Assembly: GCA_023957995.1 (NCBI GenBank) | Contig: JAMLGK010000006.1 | Coordinates: 1-64,000, forward strand | Reading direction: 5' to 3' | From: Microthrixaceae bacterium | GTDB taxonomy: Bacteria > Actinomycetota > Acidimicrobiia > Acidimicrobiales > Microtrichaceae | Length of the DNA: 64,000 nucleotides | Part shown: in pieces, positions 8,305 to 17,522 of the stretch | How the letters are laid out: every line of letters begins with the position of its first letter | Numbering within the stretch: the first letter of the stretch is position 1 | Program-made: the position numbers and the translations under genes | Notes under the pieces: model-generated | Databases searched by the model: none | What the model was told of the DNA's origin: nothing | What the model saw: only the letters and a program-made list of their open reading frames with translations

Positions 8305-9082
8305 GGTCCTGGTTCTTCTCCCAGATCAGTCGGAGGCCGTGGAGGGTCAACCAGGGCTCGGTGTACTCGATCGACTCGGCGACGGTGGAGATCAACGGGG
8401 CGAGACCGCCGGTGGAAACGATCGTGGCCTCGCCGAGGGTCGCCTCGATCCGACCGCACATGCCGTCGACCATCGCCGAGTAGCCGTACATCGCGCCGGA
8501 CTGGATCGACTCCACGGTGGTCTTGCCGATCACGTTACGGGGTTCGATCAACTCCACCTGGCGCAACGCGGCCGCCCGGCCGAAGAGCGCGTCGAGGGAG
8601 ATCTCTATTCCGGGGAAGATGGCGCCGCCCAGGTACTCCCCGGCCGCTGAGATCACGTCGAAGGTCGTCGCTGTACCGAAGTCGACCACGATGGTGGGTC
8701 CGCCGTAGAGGTCGTGTGCCCCCACGGCGTTGGCGATGCGGTCTGCGCCGACCTCCTTGGGGTTGTCGTAGAGCACCGGCATCCCGGTGCGGACGCCGGC
8801 ACCGAGGACCACCGGATCGAAGTCGAGATAGCGCTCACAGACCCGCCGCAGCTCGAAGGTGACCGTCGGAACACCAGAGGAGATGGCCATGCCGGCCACA
8901 TCCGCTGCGAGTTCGAGGCCCCTGGTGGCCAGCAGCTCGCGGAGCATGAGGGCCAGCTCGTCGCTGGTGCTGTCGGTTCTGGTGGCCAGCCGCCAGTGGT
9001 CCAGCAGGTCGTGACCGTTGTCCCCGGTGTCGTAAAGGCCCACCACCGTCTGGGTGTTGCCCACGTCTATGACGAGCAGCAA
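8297..9082 (-). CDS. coaX: Type III pantothenate kinase
   Basis: A 261-residue CoaX-type kinase that phosphorylates pantothenate, the first step of coenzyme A synthesis. Signature motifs: DVGNTQTVVGLYD at the N terminus (phosphate loop), GADRIANAVGAHDLY, DFGTATTFDV, and GGAIFPG. Length matches the family. The start is TTG 9082 with GGAG 8 nt upstream. It follows nadC by about 117 nt and is followed by lysS with an 8-nt overlap. With panC in the same run, this supports coordinated pantothenate and CoA production. No CoaA-type kinase is seen in the window. Confidence 0.95.
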   Translation of the reverse strand: MLLVIDVGNTQTVVGLYDTGDNGHDLLDHWRLATRTDSTSDELALMLRELLATRGLELAADVAGMAISSGVPTVTFELRRVCERYLDFDPVVLGAGVRTGMPVLYDNPKEVGADRIANAVGAHDLYGGPTIVVDFGTATTFDVISAAGEYLGGAIFPGIEISLDALFGRAAALRQVELIEPRNVIGKTTVESIQSGAMYGYSAMVDGMCGRIEATLGEATIVSTGGLAPLISTVAESIEYTEPWLTLHGLRLIWEKNQDRD

Positions 9083-9199
9083 GTGCGTCTCCGTTGTTGA
9101 TAGTGGACGTTGTACCGGCCGACTGGCGCAACCATAGGCTGCCCATCGCGTCGGGCCGTCACCACATTCTGCTGGGCCGGACGGATCAGGCCGGGTGGC

Positions 9200-10081
9200 T
9201 CAGAGGTCGAGACCGATGTCGAGCACCGGAGCGGAATTGGTGATGGCACCAACCGATATCTGGTCGACACCGGTACCCGAATAGGCGGCCACCGTATCGA
9301 GATCGATGCCGCCCGACACCTCGAGCAGAGGTGCCGCAGCGTTGCCGGATCCACGAGCCACCTCTACACAGCGAACCACCAGATCCGGTTCCATGTTGTC
9401 CAACAGCAGTGCATCAGCGTTGGCAGCGACGGCCTCGACCACCTGCTCGAGGGTGTCGCACTCCACGTGGACCGTCCGCCCCGGCCAACGGTCCCGAGCC
9501 AGGGTCACCGCCTCGGTGATCGAGATCCCGCCTAGGTGGTTGTCCTTGATCAGCAACCAGTCGGACAGGTTCCCGCGATGGTTGCGCCCACCACCGGCCC
9601 GTACCGCGGCCTTCTCGACGCTCCGCAACCCGGGGATGGTCTTGCGGGTGTCCCAGATGTGGGCGTCACCGCCGAGCGCAGCTTCCGCCACGTAGCGCGC
9701 CGTGAGAGTTGCCACACCCGAGAGGTGCCCCAGGAAGTTGAGCGCTGTGCGCTCCGCTGTGACCACGGAGCGCAGCGGGCCGGTGACCGTGCCGAGGGTC
9801 TCACCCGGGGACACCTCCGCACCCTCGGTGACCTCCCAACGGACTGCGACCTGTGGATCCACCTGCGCGTAGGCCTCCGCAGCACATCTCGTGCCGGCAA
9901 GCCTGCCGGAGCTCCTGGCGACGAAACGCGCGTTCACCGACTGCACGCCGAGCAGTGTTCCGGTGAGGTCCCCCAGGGGCAACAGGTCCTCGGCAACAGC
10001 TCGCTGCACCACCTCGCGCACGGCCACGGCCGGAGGGTGGAGCCATTCAGAGTCGATCGCGGTGTCTTCGTCGGTCGTCAT
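9200..10081 (-). CDS. nadC: Nicotinate-nucleotide pyrophosphorylase (quinolinate phosphoribosyltransferase)
   Basis: A 293-residue enzyme that converts quinolinate and PRPP to nicotinate mononucleotide. Visible signatures: HIWDTRKTIPGLR, then GGGRNHRGNLSD followed by LLIKDNHL, and late strands DALLLDNM and LLEVSGGI typical of the quinolinate phosphoribosyltransferase barrel. ATG 10081 overlaps the nadB stop by 4 nt (ATGA); the frame is open further upstream, but those residues duplicate nadB sequence. With nadB just before and nadE elsewhere in the window, most of the aspartate route to NAD is present; nadA is not seen. Confidence 0.95.
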   Translation of the reverse strand: MTTDEDTAIDSEWLHPPAVAVREVVQRAVAEDLLPLGDLTGTLLGVQSVNARFVARSSGRLAGTRCAAEAYAQVDPQVAVRWEVTEGAEVSPGETLGTVTGPLRSVVTAERTALNFLGHLSGVATLTARYVAEAALGGDAHIWDTRKTIPGLRSVEKAAVRAGGGRNHRGNLSDWLLIKDNHLGGISITEAVTLARDRWPGRTVHVECDTLEQVVEAVAANADALLLDNMEPDLVVRCVEVARGSGNAAAPLLEVSGGIDLDTVAAYSGTGVDQISVGAITNSAPVLDIGLDL

Positions 10082-11799
10082 CTCGGGTCTCCGGGATTCT
10101 CGTGCTGGTGTGGCTCGGTGGGGCTGCTGGGAGCGAACCTCTTCAGGTAGCGCTGATCGGTGTCGGGCCAGTCGCTGCGCCAATGTGTCCCGCGGGACTC
10201 CTCGCGCGCCAGTGCAGCACCCACCACCAGGCGCGCCAACAGCACCAGATTGGCCAGTTCCTGGCGGTGCACGACCGCGCTGCGGTCCGCCACCGACAGC
10301 TCGGATGACGAGAGCCGCGTGGGCTGCGGGTCGCGGCCCTGTTCGGAAGTTCCGAGGCTGCCGGCCACCGAGTCGAGTTCCGAGCGGACCACCGAGAGTG
10401 ACTCGGCCGATCGTTCCACGCCGGCACCGAGGGTCATGGCATTCTGCAGTCGGGTGCGCAGCGAAGCCAGTGACGACCCGTCCGCCGGGACCGTTCCGGG
10501 GTTCCCGGCGCTCGCACCCGACGCGACCTCTAGTGCAGCCACCGGCACACCCTGACCGCCATCGGGGTCCAGCAGCGGCGCCATCGCTCCGCTCGGCCGG
10601 GCACCGATCCGACCACCGGAGATGGCCTCGACCGCCCGGGGGGCGAACACCATCCCTTCGAGCAGCGAATTGGATGCGAGCCGGTTGGCGCCGTGCACAC
10701 CGGTGCAGGCCACCTCACCGCAGGCCCAGAGGCCCGGCAGCGTGGTCGCACCGTCGAGGTCGGTGAGCACCCCACCGCAGAGGTGGTGCGCAGCGGGGTT
10801 CACCGGCAGCAGATCGACACGGGGATCCAGGCCCACCGACCGCAGCACCTCGTCGATCGTGGGGAACCTGAGGGCGAAGTCCTCCAGCCGGGTGGCGTCG
10901 AGCCACACCCGGTCGGCGGATTCCTTGCGCATCTCGGCGACGATCGCCCGGGACACCACGTCCCTCGGCAACAGCTCGTCGACGAAGCGTTCGCCCGAAC
11001 CATTGCGCAGCACCGCGCCATGGCCCCGAAGGGCCTCGGTCAACAACGGCCGCGGCGAGCGTTCGTGGCGCAGCGCGGTCGGATGGAACTGGACGAACTC
11101 CAGGTCCGCCACCACCGCGCCCGCCCTCGCTGCGGCCGCCACCCCGTCACCTGTGGCACCGGAGGGGTTGGTGGTGACCGAGAAGAGCTGACCGGCACCT
11201 CCAGCGGCCAGAAGCACGTGGTGCGCCTCGATCTCGCTGACGGTTCCGTCGGGGAGCCGACAGCGCGCCCCGCAGCAGCGGCCGTCGCGCACGATGAGAT
11301 CCTCGAGGAAGGTCTGGGTGTGCAGCACGGTCGCGGTGGCCGTGACCGCGTCGACGAGCGCGCGTTCGATCTCCGCTCCGGTTGCGGCGCCTCCGGCATG
11401 GAGGACACGGGCGACCGAGTGCCCGCCCTCGCGGGCGAGTTCGAGATTGCCGTGCTGGTCGCGGTCGAACTCCGCACCGAGGGCTATCAGCTCCTCGACC
11501 CTTCGGGGGCCCTCGTCGACGAGCACCTTTGCTGCCACTGGATCACAGAGCCCCGCACCGGCCGCGAGCGTGTCGGCCAGGTGCAGATCGAGCGCCTCGG
11601 GATCGGCACCCAGCGCCGCGGCCACCCCACCCTGGGCCCAACGCGTGGTCGCCTCCTCGAGCACACCCTTGGTGACCACCCCGGTGCGCATCCCTGCCTC
11701 ACCGGCAGCGGTGATGGCAGCGGTGAGCCCGGCGACTCCCGAACCCACCACCAGCAGGTCGAGAGGCCGTCGATCGGGGCCAGCGGCAGAGTCAGCCAT
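10078..11799 (-). CDS. nadB: L-aspartate oxidase
   Basis: A 573-residue flavoenzyme that oxidises L-aspartate to iminoaspartate for quinolinate synthesis. The FAD-binding motif VVGSGVAGLTAAI is near the N terminus, followed by TRWAQGGVAAALG. Further signatures shared with succinate dehydrogenase flavoproteins are FVQFHPTAL and the Arg/His-rich ANRLASNSLLEGM. The C-terminal half includes the helical bundle and a 130-residue region with Ser/Thr/Gly-rich linkers. ATG 11799 overlaps panC by 8 nt (ATGGCTGA). nadA is not next to it, so iminoaspartate would have to meet a NadA encoded elsewhere. Confidence 0.95.
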   Translation of the reverse strand: MADSAAGPDRRPLDLLVVGSGVAGLTAAITAAGEAGMRTGVVTKGVLEEATTRWAQGGVAAALGADPEALDLHLADTLAAGAGLCDPVAAKVLVDEGPRRVEELIALGAEFDRDQHGNLELAREGGHSVARVLHAGGAATGAEIERALVDAVTATATVLHTQTFLEDLIVRDGRCCGARCRLPDGTVSEIEAHHVLLAAGGAGQLFSVTTNPSGATGDGVAAAARAGAVVADLEFVQFHPTALRHERSPRPLLTEALRGHGAVLRNGSGERFVDELLPRDVVSRAIVAEMRKESADRVWLDATRLEDFALRFPTIDEVLRSVGLDPRVDLLPVNPAAHHLCGGVLTDLDGATTLPGLWACGEVACTGVHGANRLASNSLLEGMVFAPRAVEAISGGRIGARPSGAMAPLLDPDGGQGVPVAALEVASGASAGNPGTVPADGSSLASLRTRLQNAMTLGAGVERSAESLSVVRSELDSVAGSLGTSEQGRDPQPTRLSSSELSVADRSAVVHRQELANLVLLARLVVGAALAREESRGTHWRSDWPDTDQRYLKRFAPSSPTEPHQHENPGDPR

Positions 11800-12658
11800 G
11801 AGCGGGAGGTTCCGCCCCCAGGTTGTCGATCAGCCGGGCGCGTCCGAACTGCACGGCTCCGAAGAGGCGCACGGGTCCATCGCAGTTCGTGACCGGTAGC
11901 AGTGAGCGGGGGTCGGCCACCTCCACGTAGTCGAGCGTGCCGAGCGGAGCCGCCTCCACTACCGCCGCCATCTCACCTCGCACGTGATCCGCACTCCGTT
12001 GGCCCTCGCCGATGAGTTCTGCACCGTGCAGCAGCGCACGGCGGAGCACCGGGGCCACCTCGCGTTCCTCTGGCGTCAGGTAGGCGTTGCGGCTGGACAT
12101 CGCCAACCCGTCGGCCTCGCGGACGGTCGGACATCCCACCACCTCGACCTCGAACGACAGGTCCTCGACCATGCGCCTGATGATCGCGAGCTGCTGGAAG
12201 TCCTTCTCACCGAAATAGGCACTACAGGGTCCGACCAGGTTGAACAGCTTGGCCACCACGGTGCACACCCCGGCGAAGTGGGTGGGCCGCGACGACCCCT
12301 CCATGCGGGCGGCGAGCTCGGCCACCGAGACCGAGGTGGCCACCTGGTCGGCGCCGTTGGGGTACATCTCCGCAGGCGGTGGAGCGAAGAGGATGGTCGA
12401 GCCCGCCCCGGCCGCCTTGGCCTCGTCGCCGGCGGGGTCACGCGGGTACTGGTCCAGGTCCTCGCCCGCTGCGAACTGCAGGGAGTTCACGAAGATCGTG
12501 GTCACGACCTCGTCGCACTCCTCGCCGGCCCTGCGGATCAGTTCCTGATGACCGGCGTGCAGATATCCCATCGTGGGCACGAGACCCACCGAGGCACCCT
12601 CGGCGCGACGACGGGCCAACAGCCCACGCAACGCCGCGACGGTCTGGGTGGTCTCCAC
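11792..12658 (-). CDS. panC: Pantothenate synthetase (pantoate-beta-alanine ligase)
   Basis: A 288-residue ligase that joins pantoate and beta-alanine using ATP. Signatures: VPTMGYLHAGHQELI (HxGH-type nucleotide-binding motif), FGEKDFQQL with KDFQQ, and AMSSRNAYL. The start is GTG 12658, directly after the previous gene's stop. In Mycobacterium panD follows panC; here nadB follows instead and panD, which makes beta-alanine, is absent from the window. Cytoplasmic. Confidence 0.95.
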   Translation of the reverse strand: METTQTVAALRGLLARRRAEGASVGLVPTMGYLHAGHQELIRRAGEECDEVVTTIFVNSLQFAAGEDLDQYPRDPAGDEAKAAGAGSTILFAPPPAEMYPNGADQVATSVSVAELAARMEGSSRPTHFAGVCTVVAKLFNLVGPCSAYFGEKDFQQLAIIRRMVEDLSFEVEVVGCPTVREADGLAMSSRNAYLTPEEREVAPVLRRALLHGAELIGEGQRSADHVRGEMAAVVEAAPLGTLDYVEVADPRSLLPVTNCDGPVRLFGAVQFGRARLIDNLGAEPPAHG

Positions 12659-12991
12659 CTAGATCGGAGCGGTGAAGGACTCCGGGCGCACCGAGTCCTC
12701 CTCGGCCCCGACAGTGAAATTGATCGACACGACGTCCTTCACCGACCAGCAGTTGGTGGGTGCGCCGGGAATCCGCAACCGTCCCCGGTCCAGATGACCG
12801 AGGACCAACCACTCGAGGGGAATCGAAGCGCTGAACAGCCCGTCGCGCGAACGCACAGTGGCATGGTCGGCTTCCGGGGCCGGCGCCACGAGCGCGAGGA
12901 ACGACCCGATCGGACCGTTCCTCTGGACGATCTCCATCGGCCGTCGGACCGCGCCGGTCATCAGCAGGGTGGCCTCAGCCTCTGGTGCCAT
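12659..12991 (-). CDS. Conserved-looking hypothetical protein, 110 aa
   Basis: A small protein that I do not recognise with confidence. It starts at ATG 12991 (MAPEAEATLLMTGAV) and contains strands such as GSFLALVAPAPE and a C-terminal segment PTNCWSVKDVVSINFTVG. The C terminus has a faint likeness to the substrate-binding part of sulfite-oxidase-fold proteins, but it is far too short to be an enzyme of that type. No membrane helix or signal peptide. It is packed between the DUF2520 gene (9 nt gap) and panC (stop abuts the panC start), so it is co-transcribed and probably tied to the pantothenate genes. Confidence 0.7.
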   Translation of the reverse strand: MAPEAEATLLMTGAVRRPMEIVQRNGPIGSFLALVAPAPEADHATVRSRDGLFSASIPLEWLVLGHLDRGRLRIPGAPTNCWSVKDVVSINFTVGAEEDSVRPESFTAPI

Positions 12992-13000
12992 CCCACCAAG

Positions 13001-13804
13001 CTACCCACCACCGTCGGGTCGCTGTTCCCCGGCGATGGCCGACACCTCTGGTGGCACGGCGACGCCCGCCAGTGCCGCCACCGACATCACGCCGGCGAGG
13101 TACTCGGCGTGTTCGCCGGGATCCATGGATCCGAGATGGGAGATCACCGTCGGCCAGTCCTCCCGCGCCACGGGCCCGGTGAGCGCGGCTGCGGGACCCA
13201 GCGCCGCGACGTTGTCGACGGTGGCGCGCACCAGGTCCAGATAGGCCCGGAGCGGCACTCCGGCTGTGGCGGCGAGACGGCGCACCTCGTCGAGCAGGGC
13301 AACCAGATGGTTGGACGCCACCGCAGCAGCGGCGTGGTAGCTGGCGCGGTGAGCGTCGGGAACCTCCACCGGAGTGCCCTCGAGTGCATCCACCACCCGT
13401 CTGATGCGGGTGTCACCGGCAACCGCGAACCAGGCACCCGACAGCCGTTGGGCACCGGTGGTCGCGTCGGGCAGCGGGACCAACGGGTGCACCGAGGCGA
13501 CGCTGTCGTGGGTGGCCAACACGTCCAGTCCGAGAGACCCGGCGCAGTGTGCGACCAGCCGGCCGGCTCTCGGCCGCAGCGACTCCGAGGTGGCGGCCAC
13601 CGCGGAGTCCGGGACACAGAGCAACACGAGTTCGACATCGGACCCGTCGGGACCGGTGAGCGGATCCTCCGGGGATCCCAGTGAAGCGTGGTGGACCACC
13701 TCGGTGTGCCAGCCCCGCTCCGACAGCGCCCGGTGGAACGAACCTCCGGCTCGACCAGAGCCGACCACCACCGTTCGCAGGGTCGCGGTGGTCGATCTCA
13801 CCAC
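13001..13804 (-). CDS. Rossmann / DUF2520 domain protein, putative dehydrogenase
   Basis: About 267 residues. The N-terminal Rossmann motif VVVGSGRAGGSFHRAL binds a dinucleotide; the C-terminal helical DUF2520 domain (ASYHAAAAVASNHLVAL) resembles the 6-phosphogluconate/ketopantoate-reductase type C domain. In actinobacteria this family commonly lies next to panC. A role as a ketopantoate reductase or related reductase is plausible from structure and context but unproven. GTG 13804 is my preferred start; GTG 13801 and GTG 13864 are alternatives, the last overlapping folK by 35 nt. Confidence 0.85.
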   Translation of the reverse strand: MVRSTTATLRTVVVGSGRAGGSFHRALSERGWHTEVVHHASLGSPEDPLTGPDGSDVELVLLCVPDSAVAATSESLRPRAGRLVAHCAGSLGLDVLATHDSVASVHPLVPLPDATTGAQRLSGAWFAVAGDTRIRRVVDALEGTPVEVPDAHRASYHAAAAVASNHLVALLDEVRRLAATAGVPLRAYLDLVRATVDNVAALGPAAALTGPVAREDWPTVISHLGSMDPGEHAEYLAGVMSVAALAGVAVPPEVSAIAGEQRPDGGG

Positions 13805-13829
13805 AGGGTGAACCGACTCATCTCGGGGT

Positions 13830-14348
13830 TCACAACTCCCCCAGGCGTTGCACGGTGCCCTCACCGAAGCGCACGTCGGACTCGCTCACCAGATCCGGTG
13901 CCAGGTCCCGCATCGGGGCGAGCACGAACCGGCGCTGGGTCCAACGCGGATGGGGAATGGTGAGCCGGTCGGTGTCCAGCTCGATCCCCTCCATCCAGAT
14001 GATGTCGACATCGAGCGTGCGAGGACCCCACCGTTGTTCGCGTACCCGTTCGGCTGCGGACTCGATCCGGTGACAGAGCCCCAGAAGCCTGGTGGGTTCC
14101 AGGTCGGTGCGCAGCTCCACGGCCACGTTGAGGAACGCTTCCTGCGAGGGCCCACCGACCGGATCGGTCTCATACAGTGGCGAAACCGCGACCACACCCG
14201 GCAGCATCTCGACACCCTGGCGCAGATGTGTCCGCCGGTCCCCCATGTTGGATCCGAGCGACATGAACACCCGGCGGCCGCCGGCGTCATCTCCAACAGC
14301 GCGCTTCCCAGCGGTGCTGTCGTTCCTGTCGGCGGAGTGCAGTGTCAT
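13830..14348 (-). CDS. folK: 2-amino-4-hydroxy-6-hydroxymethyldihydropteridine pyrophosphokinase
   Basis: A 172-residue HPPK that transfers pyrophosphate from ATP to 6-hydroxymethyl-dihydropterin in folate synthesis. Signatures: VFMSLGSNMGDR at the start of the domain, YETDPVGG, FLNVAVEL, and RWGPRTLDVDII followed by IPHPR. ATG 14348 gives an N-terminal extension of about 27 polar residues before the domain. It follows folB by 15 nt and is followed by the DUF2520 gene with a small gap or overlap, so it is part of the folate operon. Confidence 0.96.
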   Translation of the reverse strand: MTLHSADRNDSTAGKRAVGDDAGGRRVFMSLGSNMGDRRTHLRQGVEMLPGVVAVSPLYETDPVGGPSQEAFLNVAVELRTDLEPTRLLGLCHRIESAAERVREQRWGPRTLDVDIIWMEGIELDTDRLTIPHPRWTQRRFVLAPMRDLAPDLVSESDVRFGEGTVQRLGEL

Positions 14349-14363
14349 GTCGGACCCGCTCGG

Positions 14364-14753
14364 TCAGCGGGCGCGCCGGGTGATGCACACGCCGGTCGTA
14401 GCCACCTGGTGCGCGACCGGCGGTCGCAGCTTGTCGAGCGAGATCCGCACCGCGGAGATCCGTTGGTCGAACGCCAGAATCGCCGTGGCCAGGTCGGCCG
14501 CCAGCTTCTCCAACAACAACGGACGGCTCTCGGCGGCCACGTCGGCGACGAGGTCACACACCGCTGAGTAGTCGACGGTGTCGTCCAGCGAATCGCTCAC
14601 ACCGGCAGCTGTGAGGTCCACCTCGAGCGACAGATCCACCCCAAGCGGTTGGGCGCGCTCGCGTTCCTCGGGCAGCACGCCGACCACTGCGGTCAGCGTG
14701 AGCCCGGTCAGGCAGATCGTGTCGGGGTAGGAACGCGGGCCGTTGGGATCCAT
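14364..14753 (-). CDS. folB: Dihydroneopterin aldolase
   Basis: A 129-residue aldolase that splits 7,8-dihydroneopterin to 6-hydroxymethyl-dihydropterin and glycolaldehyde. Signatures: LTAVVGVLPEERERAQPL (N-terminal strand and the conserved Glu), DTVDYSAVCDLVAD, LLEKLAADLATAIL with the conserved Glu-Lys, and a C-terminal VRISLDKLRPPV. Length is normal. ATG 14753 is 4 nt after the pseudophosphatase stop. folE, folP, folB and folK are all present, so the pterin branch of folate synthesis is complete here. Confidence 0.96.
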   Translation of the reverse strand: MDPNGPRSYPDTICLTGLTLTAVVGVLPEERERAQPLGVDLSLEVDLTAAGVSDSLDDTVDYSAVCDLVADVAAESRPLLLEKLAADLATAILAFDQRISAVRISLDKLRPPVAHQVATTGVCITRRAR

Positions 14754-14757
14754 CGGA

Positions 14758-15267
14758 TCAGCGCTCCGGAGTGACCTTCAGGGCTTCGCTGACCACACGG
14801 CGGCCGTCGGCTCCGAGCTGCCTCGAGGTGATGTTCTCGATCAGGCTGATGGCCTTGGGGGACTCCGGGACCATGCCGGTGAACACGAGGTACCCGGCGA
14901 GGAACCCGAGCAGGCGCTCGGAGATCTCGTCGCCGTGCAGCAATAGCTTGCGGTGCTCGCCCAGCATGACCGCGAGGTTGGTGTAGGACTCGGTCAGGTA
15001 GCGGCCGATCTCATCGGTTCCCGGGTAGGGCCAGTGCAGCCAACGCACACCCATCTCGTCGTAGTTGTGCAGATTGTGCGGTGCCGGCGAGATCGAGATC
15101 ACGCGATCGAACGACTGCTCCCGAATCCAGATGATCTCTTCCTGGCGACGCACCTTGCGATGGTTCTCACCGAACCCACCCGGTCGCTCGCAGATCGCGA
15201 GCTGGTCCTTGATAACCCAATCGAAATGGCGCGGCGTGATGCCCTGGGCCCACTTTCCCTTGGCCAT
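14758..15267 (-). CDS. Dual-specificity-phosphatase-like protein with Cys-to-Gly in the active site (pseudophosphatase)
   Basis: A 169-residue protein. ATG 15267 has a strong GGAGG 9 nt upstream. The C-terminal 100 residues follow the dual-specificity phosphatase pattern: GVRWLHWPYPG, TDEIGRYLTESY, then LLLHGDEISERLLGF in place of the catalytic loop. The classical HCX5R signature reads H111-G112-DEISE-R118, so His and Arg are kept with exact spacing but the nucleophilic Cys is Gly. The eukaryotic pseudophosphatase STYX has the same substitution. The N-terminal 60 residues are charged and unique. It sits between folP and folB in the folate operon. A binding rather than hydrolytic role is inferred. 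Confidence 0.8.
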   Translation of the reverse strand: MAKGKWAQGITPRHFDWVIKDQLAICERPGGFGENHRKVRRQEEIIWIREQSFDRVISISPAPHNLHNYDEMGVRWLHWPYPGTDEIGRYLTESYTNLAVMLGEHRKLLLHGDEISERLLGFLAGYLVFTGMVPESPKAISLIENITSRQLGADGRRVVSEALKVTPER

Positions 15268-15298
15268 GTGCTTGCCTCCTCGGCCCTCAGCGCGGTAT

Positions 15299-16195
15299 TC
15301 ACGGTGCCCGGAGATGTCCGGAAGGGCCCTGACGGCCGCCACGGAACAACGTTTCCGTGGCAACAACCGTTGCACCGACGTCGTGCGCCCGGATGGCCCG
15401 GGCACCACCGATGATGGCCCAAAGGGCGCTCACAAGCGAACCCTCGATCCTGTCGTGCACGTCGGTGGTGGCCTCCGCGCCCTGTGGGAGCCCACCGGAT
15501 CGGTCCGACAGAGCGGTCAACTCGCCCAGGAAACGCTTGCGGCTGGTCCCCACCAACACCGGAAACCCCTCGGCGGCCAGTGTGTCGATGTTCCTCAACA
15601 GAGCGAGGTTGTGTTCGGTGGTCTTGCCGAAGCCGATCCCGGGGTCCACCCAGATCTCCGGCACCCCCGCCCGTTCCGCCGTGGTCGCCCGCTCCACGAG
15701 GAACTCGCGCACCTCGCTCACCACGTCGTCGTAGGACGGTTCGCGCTGCATCGTGCGCGGATCACCCGACATGTGCATGGCCACCCAGCCGACCCCGGTC
15801 TCCGCCGCAACGGGCCACAGCGAAGCCGAGACGTCGTTGATCAGCGTCGCCCCGGCGGCCACGGCCGCTCGCGCCGTGGACTCGTTGCGCGTGTCGACCG
15901 AGATACGCACACCGGACAGCTCGGGGTGACCCGCCATCGCCTCGATCACGGGCAGCACCCTTGCAGTCTCCGAGACGGGGTCGACCGCAGCCGCACCCGG
16001 TCTGGTCGACTCACCACCCACGTCGATCACGGCGGCTCCCTCAGAAGCCATCGTCAGCGCCCGTCGCAGCGCCCGGTCCACCCCTTGGTGCAGACCCCCG
16101 TCGGAGAACGAATCAGGGGTGATGTTGAGGATGCCCATGACCGAGACGGCCTGTCGGCCCCCGGCACGATCCCCGCCGCGGTGATCCACTGTCAC
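15299..16195 (-). CDS. folP: Dihydropteroate synthase
   Basis: A 298-residue enzyme that joins 6-hydroxymethyl-dihydropterin diphosphate and para-aminobenzoate; it is the sulfonamide target. Signature [16 protein letters not shown] is near the N terminus, followed by [18 protein letters not shown] and [14 protein letters not shown] 16195 overlaps the folE stop by 4 nt (GTGA); GTG 16189 is a nearby alternative. The frame is open far upstream, but that part overlaps folE and is not expected to be translated. It is followed by 31 nt and then the pseudophosphatase gene. Confidence 0.95.
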   Translation of the reverse strand: MTVDHRGGDRAGGRQAVSVMGILNITPDSFSDGGLHQGVDRALRRALTMASEGAAVIDVGGESTRPGAAAVDPVSETARVLPVIEAMAGHPELSGVRISVDTRNESTARAAVAAGATLINDVSASLWPVAAETGVGWVAMHMSGDPRTMQREPSYDDVVSEVREFLVERATTAERAGVPEIWVDPGIGFGKTTEHNLALLRNIDTLAAEGFPVLVGTSRKRFLGELTALSDRSGGLPQGAEATTDVHDRIEGSLVSALWAIIGGARAIRAHDVGATVVATETLFRGGRQGPSGHLRAP

Positions 16196-16830
16196 TCGTT
16201 GTGGGTACCGATGAACCTCATGGCCTCGGCCCGGGTACCTCGGTCGGTGCGGAACACTCCCCGCACCGCGCTGGTGACCGTCGATGCTCCGGGCTTGCGG
16301 ATCCCCCTCATCGACATGCACATGTGTTCGGCCTCCACCACCACGAGCACTCCGCGCGGATTGAGACCCGTCTCGATGGCATCGGCCACCTGTGTGGTCA
16401 GGCGTTCCTGTACCTGGGGGCGACGGGCGTAGCCGTCGACCAGTCGGGCCAGCTTGGACAGCCCTGTGACCCGACCGTCCTCGTTGGGTATGTAGGCCAC
16501 GTGGGACCGACCGTAGAAGGGCACCAGGTGGTGTTCGCACAACGAGTAGAGCGGGATGTCGCGCACCATGATCATCTCGTCGTGGCCGGCCTCGAAGGTG
16601 GTGCGGAGATGCCTCGCGGGCTCATCGTGGATCCCGGCACAGGTCTCGGCGTACATCCGCGCCACCCGCGCCGGCGTCTCGACCAGGCCTTCGCGTCCGG
16701 GATCCTCGCCGATGGCCGAGAGGATCTCGCGCACGGCGGCCTCGATTCGGCCCAGGTCGACCTGAGGGGCCAGATCAGGGGCGAGCGGCAACGGTTCGGG
16801 GACGTTCAGGTCACCCATGTCAGGTCGCAT
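16192..16830 (-). CDS. folE: GTP cyclohydrolase I
   Basis: A 212-residue enzyme that opens GTP to 7,8-dihydroneopterin triphosphate, the first step of folate synthesis. Key signatures: [11 protein letters not shown] (zinc Cys and His), [19 protein letters not shown], and [17 protein letters not shown] with the second zinc Cys. These match the zinc-dependent FolE1 type. ATG 16830 overlaps hpt by 11 nt; ATG 16818 is one nt after the hpt stop and is the alternative. In most actinobacteria ftsH lies between hpt and folE; here hpt is directly joined to folE. Confidence 0.97.
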   Translation of the reverse strand: MRPDMGDLNVPEPLPLAPDLAPQVDLGRIEAAVREILSAIGEDPGREGLVETPARVARMYAETCAGIHDEPARHLRTTFEAGHDEMIMVRDIPLYSLCEHHLVPFYGRSHVAYIPNEDGRVTGLSKLARLVDGYARRPQVQERLTTQVADAIETGLNPRGVLVVVEAEHMCMSMRGIRKPGASTVTSAVRGVFRTDRGTRAEAMRFIGTHNE

Positions 16831-17482
16831 CCGGTTCGTACAGAGCGATGTAGCGCAGGTTGCGGTAGCGCTCCGCTATGTCGAGTCCGTACCCGATCAC
16901 GAAGTCACCCGGAATCCGGAATCCCACGTAGCGCACGCCCAGCGATTCGATGTCGGCGGATTCCCTCGCCAGCAGGGCGCAGACCTCGAGGCTGGCGGGG
17001 TTGCGCGCTTCGAGGCTGCGGCGCAGGTACCGCAGGGTGAGCCCGGTGTCGACGATGTCCTCGACCAGGATCACATGGCGTCCGTGCAGGTCGACGTCGA
17101 GGTCCTTGACGAGCCTCACCACTCCAGAGGTCCTGGTGCTGGATCCGTAGGAGGAGACCGCTATGAAGTCGATCTCCACCGGCAGGTTCACCGCCCGGGC
17201 GAGGTCGGTGAGGAACACGTAGGCCCCGCGCAGCACGCAGATCAGCAGTGGAGCCTCGCCTTCGTAGTCGGCGCTGATGCGCTCGCCGATCTCGCGGATC
17301 CGTTCCGCTATCTCCTCCTCGCTGAGCAACACCTCCCCGATGCGGGGATCCTGATCGATCGCCGGCACGCGGGCAGGCGTGTCACCCGAGGCGGGACGGG
17401 CCGAGGTGGAACCGTCCGAGGCGGTACTCCCGGAAGCTTGGTGGTCGAAGGGTGAACTGTCGGACGCCGGACTATCGGTCAC
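16820..17482 (-). CDS. hpt: Hypoxanthine phosphoribosyltransferase
   Basis: A 220-residue purine salvage enzyme that makes IMP or GMP from base and PRPP. The PRPP signature appears as [14 protein letters not shown]; other motifs are [24 protein letters not shown] and [14 protein letters not shown]. The first 40 residues, rich in Ser, Asp, Pro and Thr, are an unusual disordered-looking extension compared with standard 180-residue Hpt. The start is GTG 17482; shorter starts inside the extension are possible. It lies between tilS and folE as in related genomes, apart from the missing ftsH. Confidence 0.95.
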   Translation of the reverse strand: MTDSPASDSSPFDHQASGSTASDGSTSARPASGDTPARVPAIDQDPRIGEVLLSEEEIAERIREIGERISADYEGEAPLLICVLRGAYVFLTDLARAVNLPVEIDFIAVSSYGSSTRTSGVVRLVKDLDVDLHGRHVILVEDIVDTGLTLRYLRRSLEARNPASLEVCALLARESADIESLGVRYVGFRIPGDFVIGYGLDIAERYRNLRYIALYEPDAT

Positions 17483-17522
17483 GGGCCGGAACGTTACAAG
17501 GCCCGAAGGACCCCGACGTCGC

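Noticed and set aside
15065..16432. Long plus-strand open frame opposite folP and folE
   Set aside because: No recognisable protein; folP and folE on the minus strand have full signatures.
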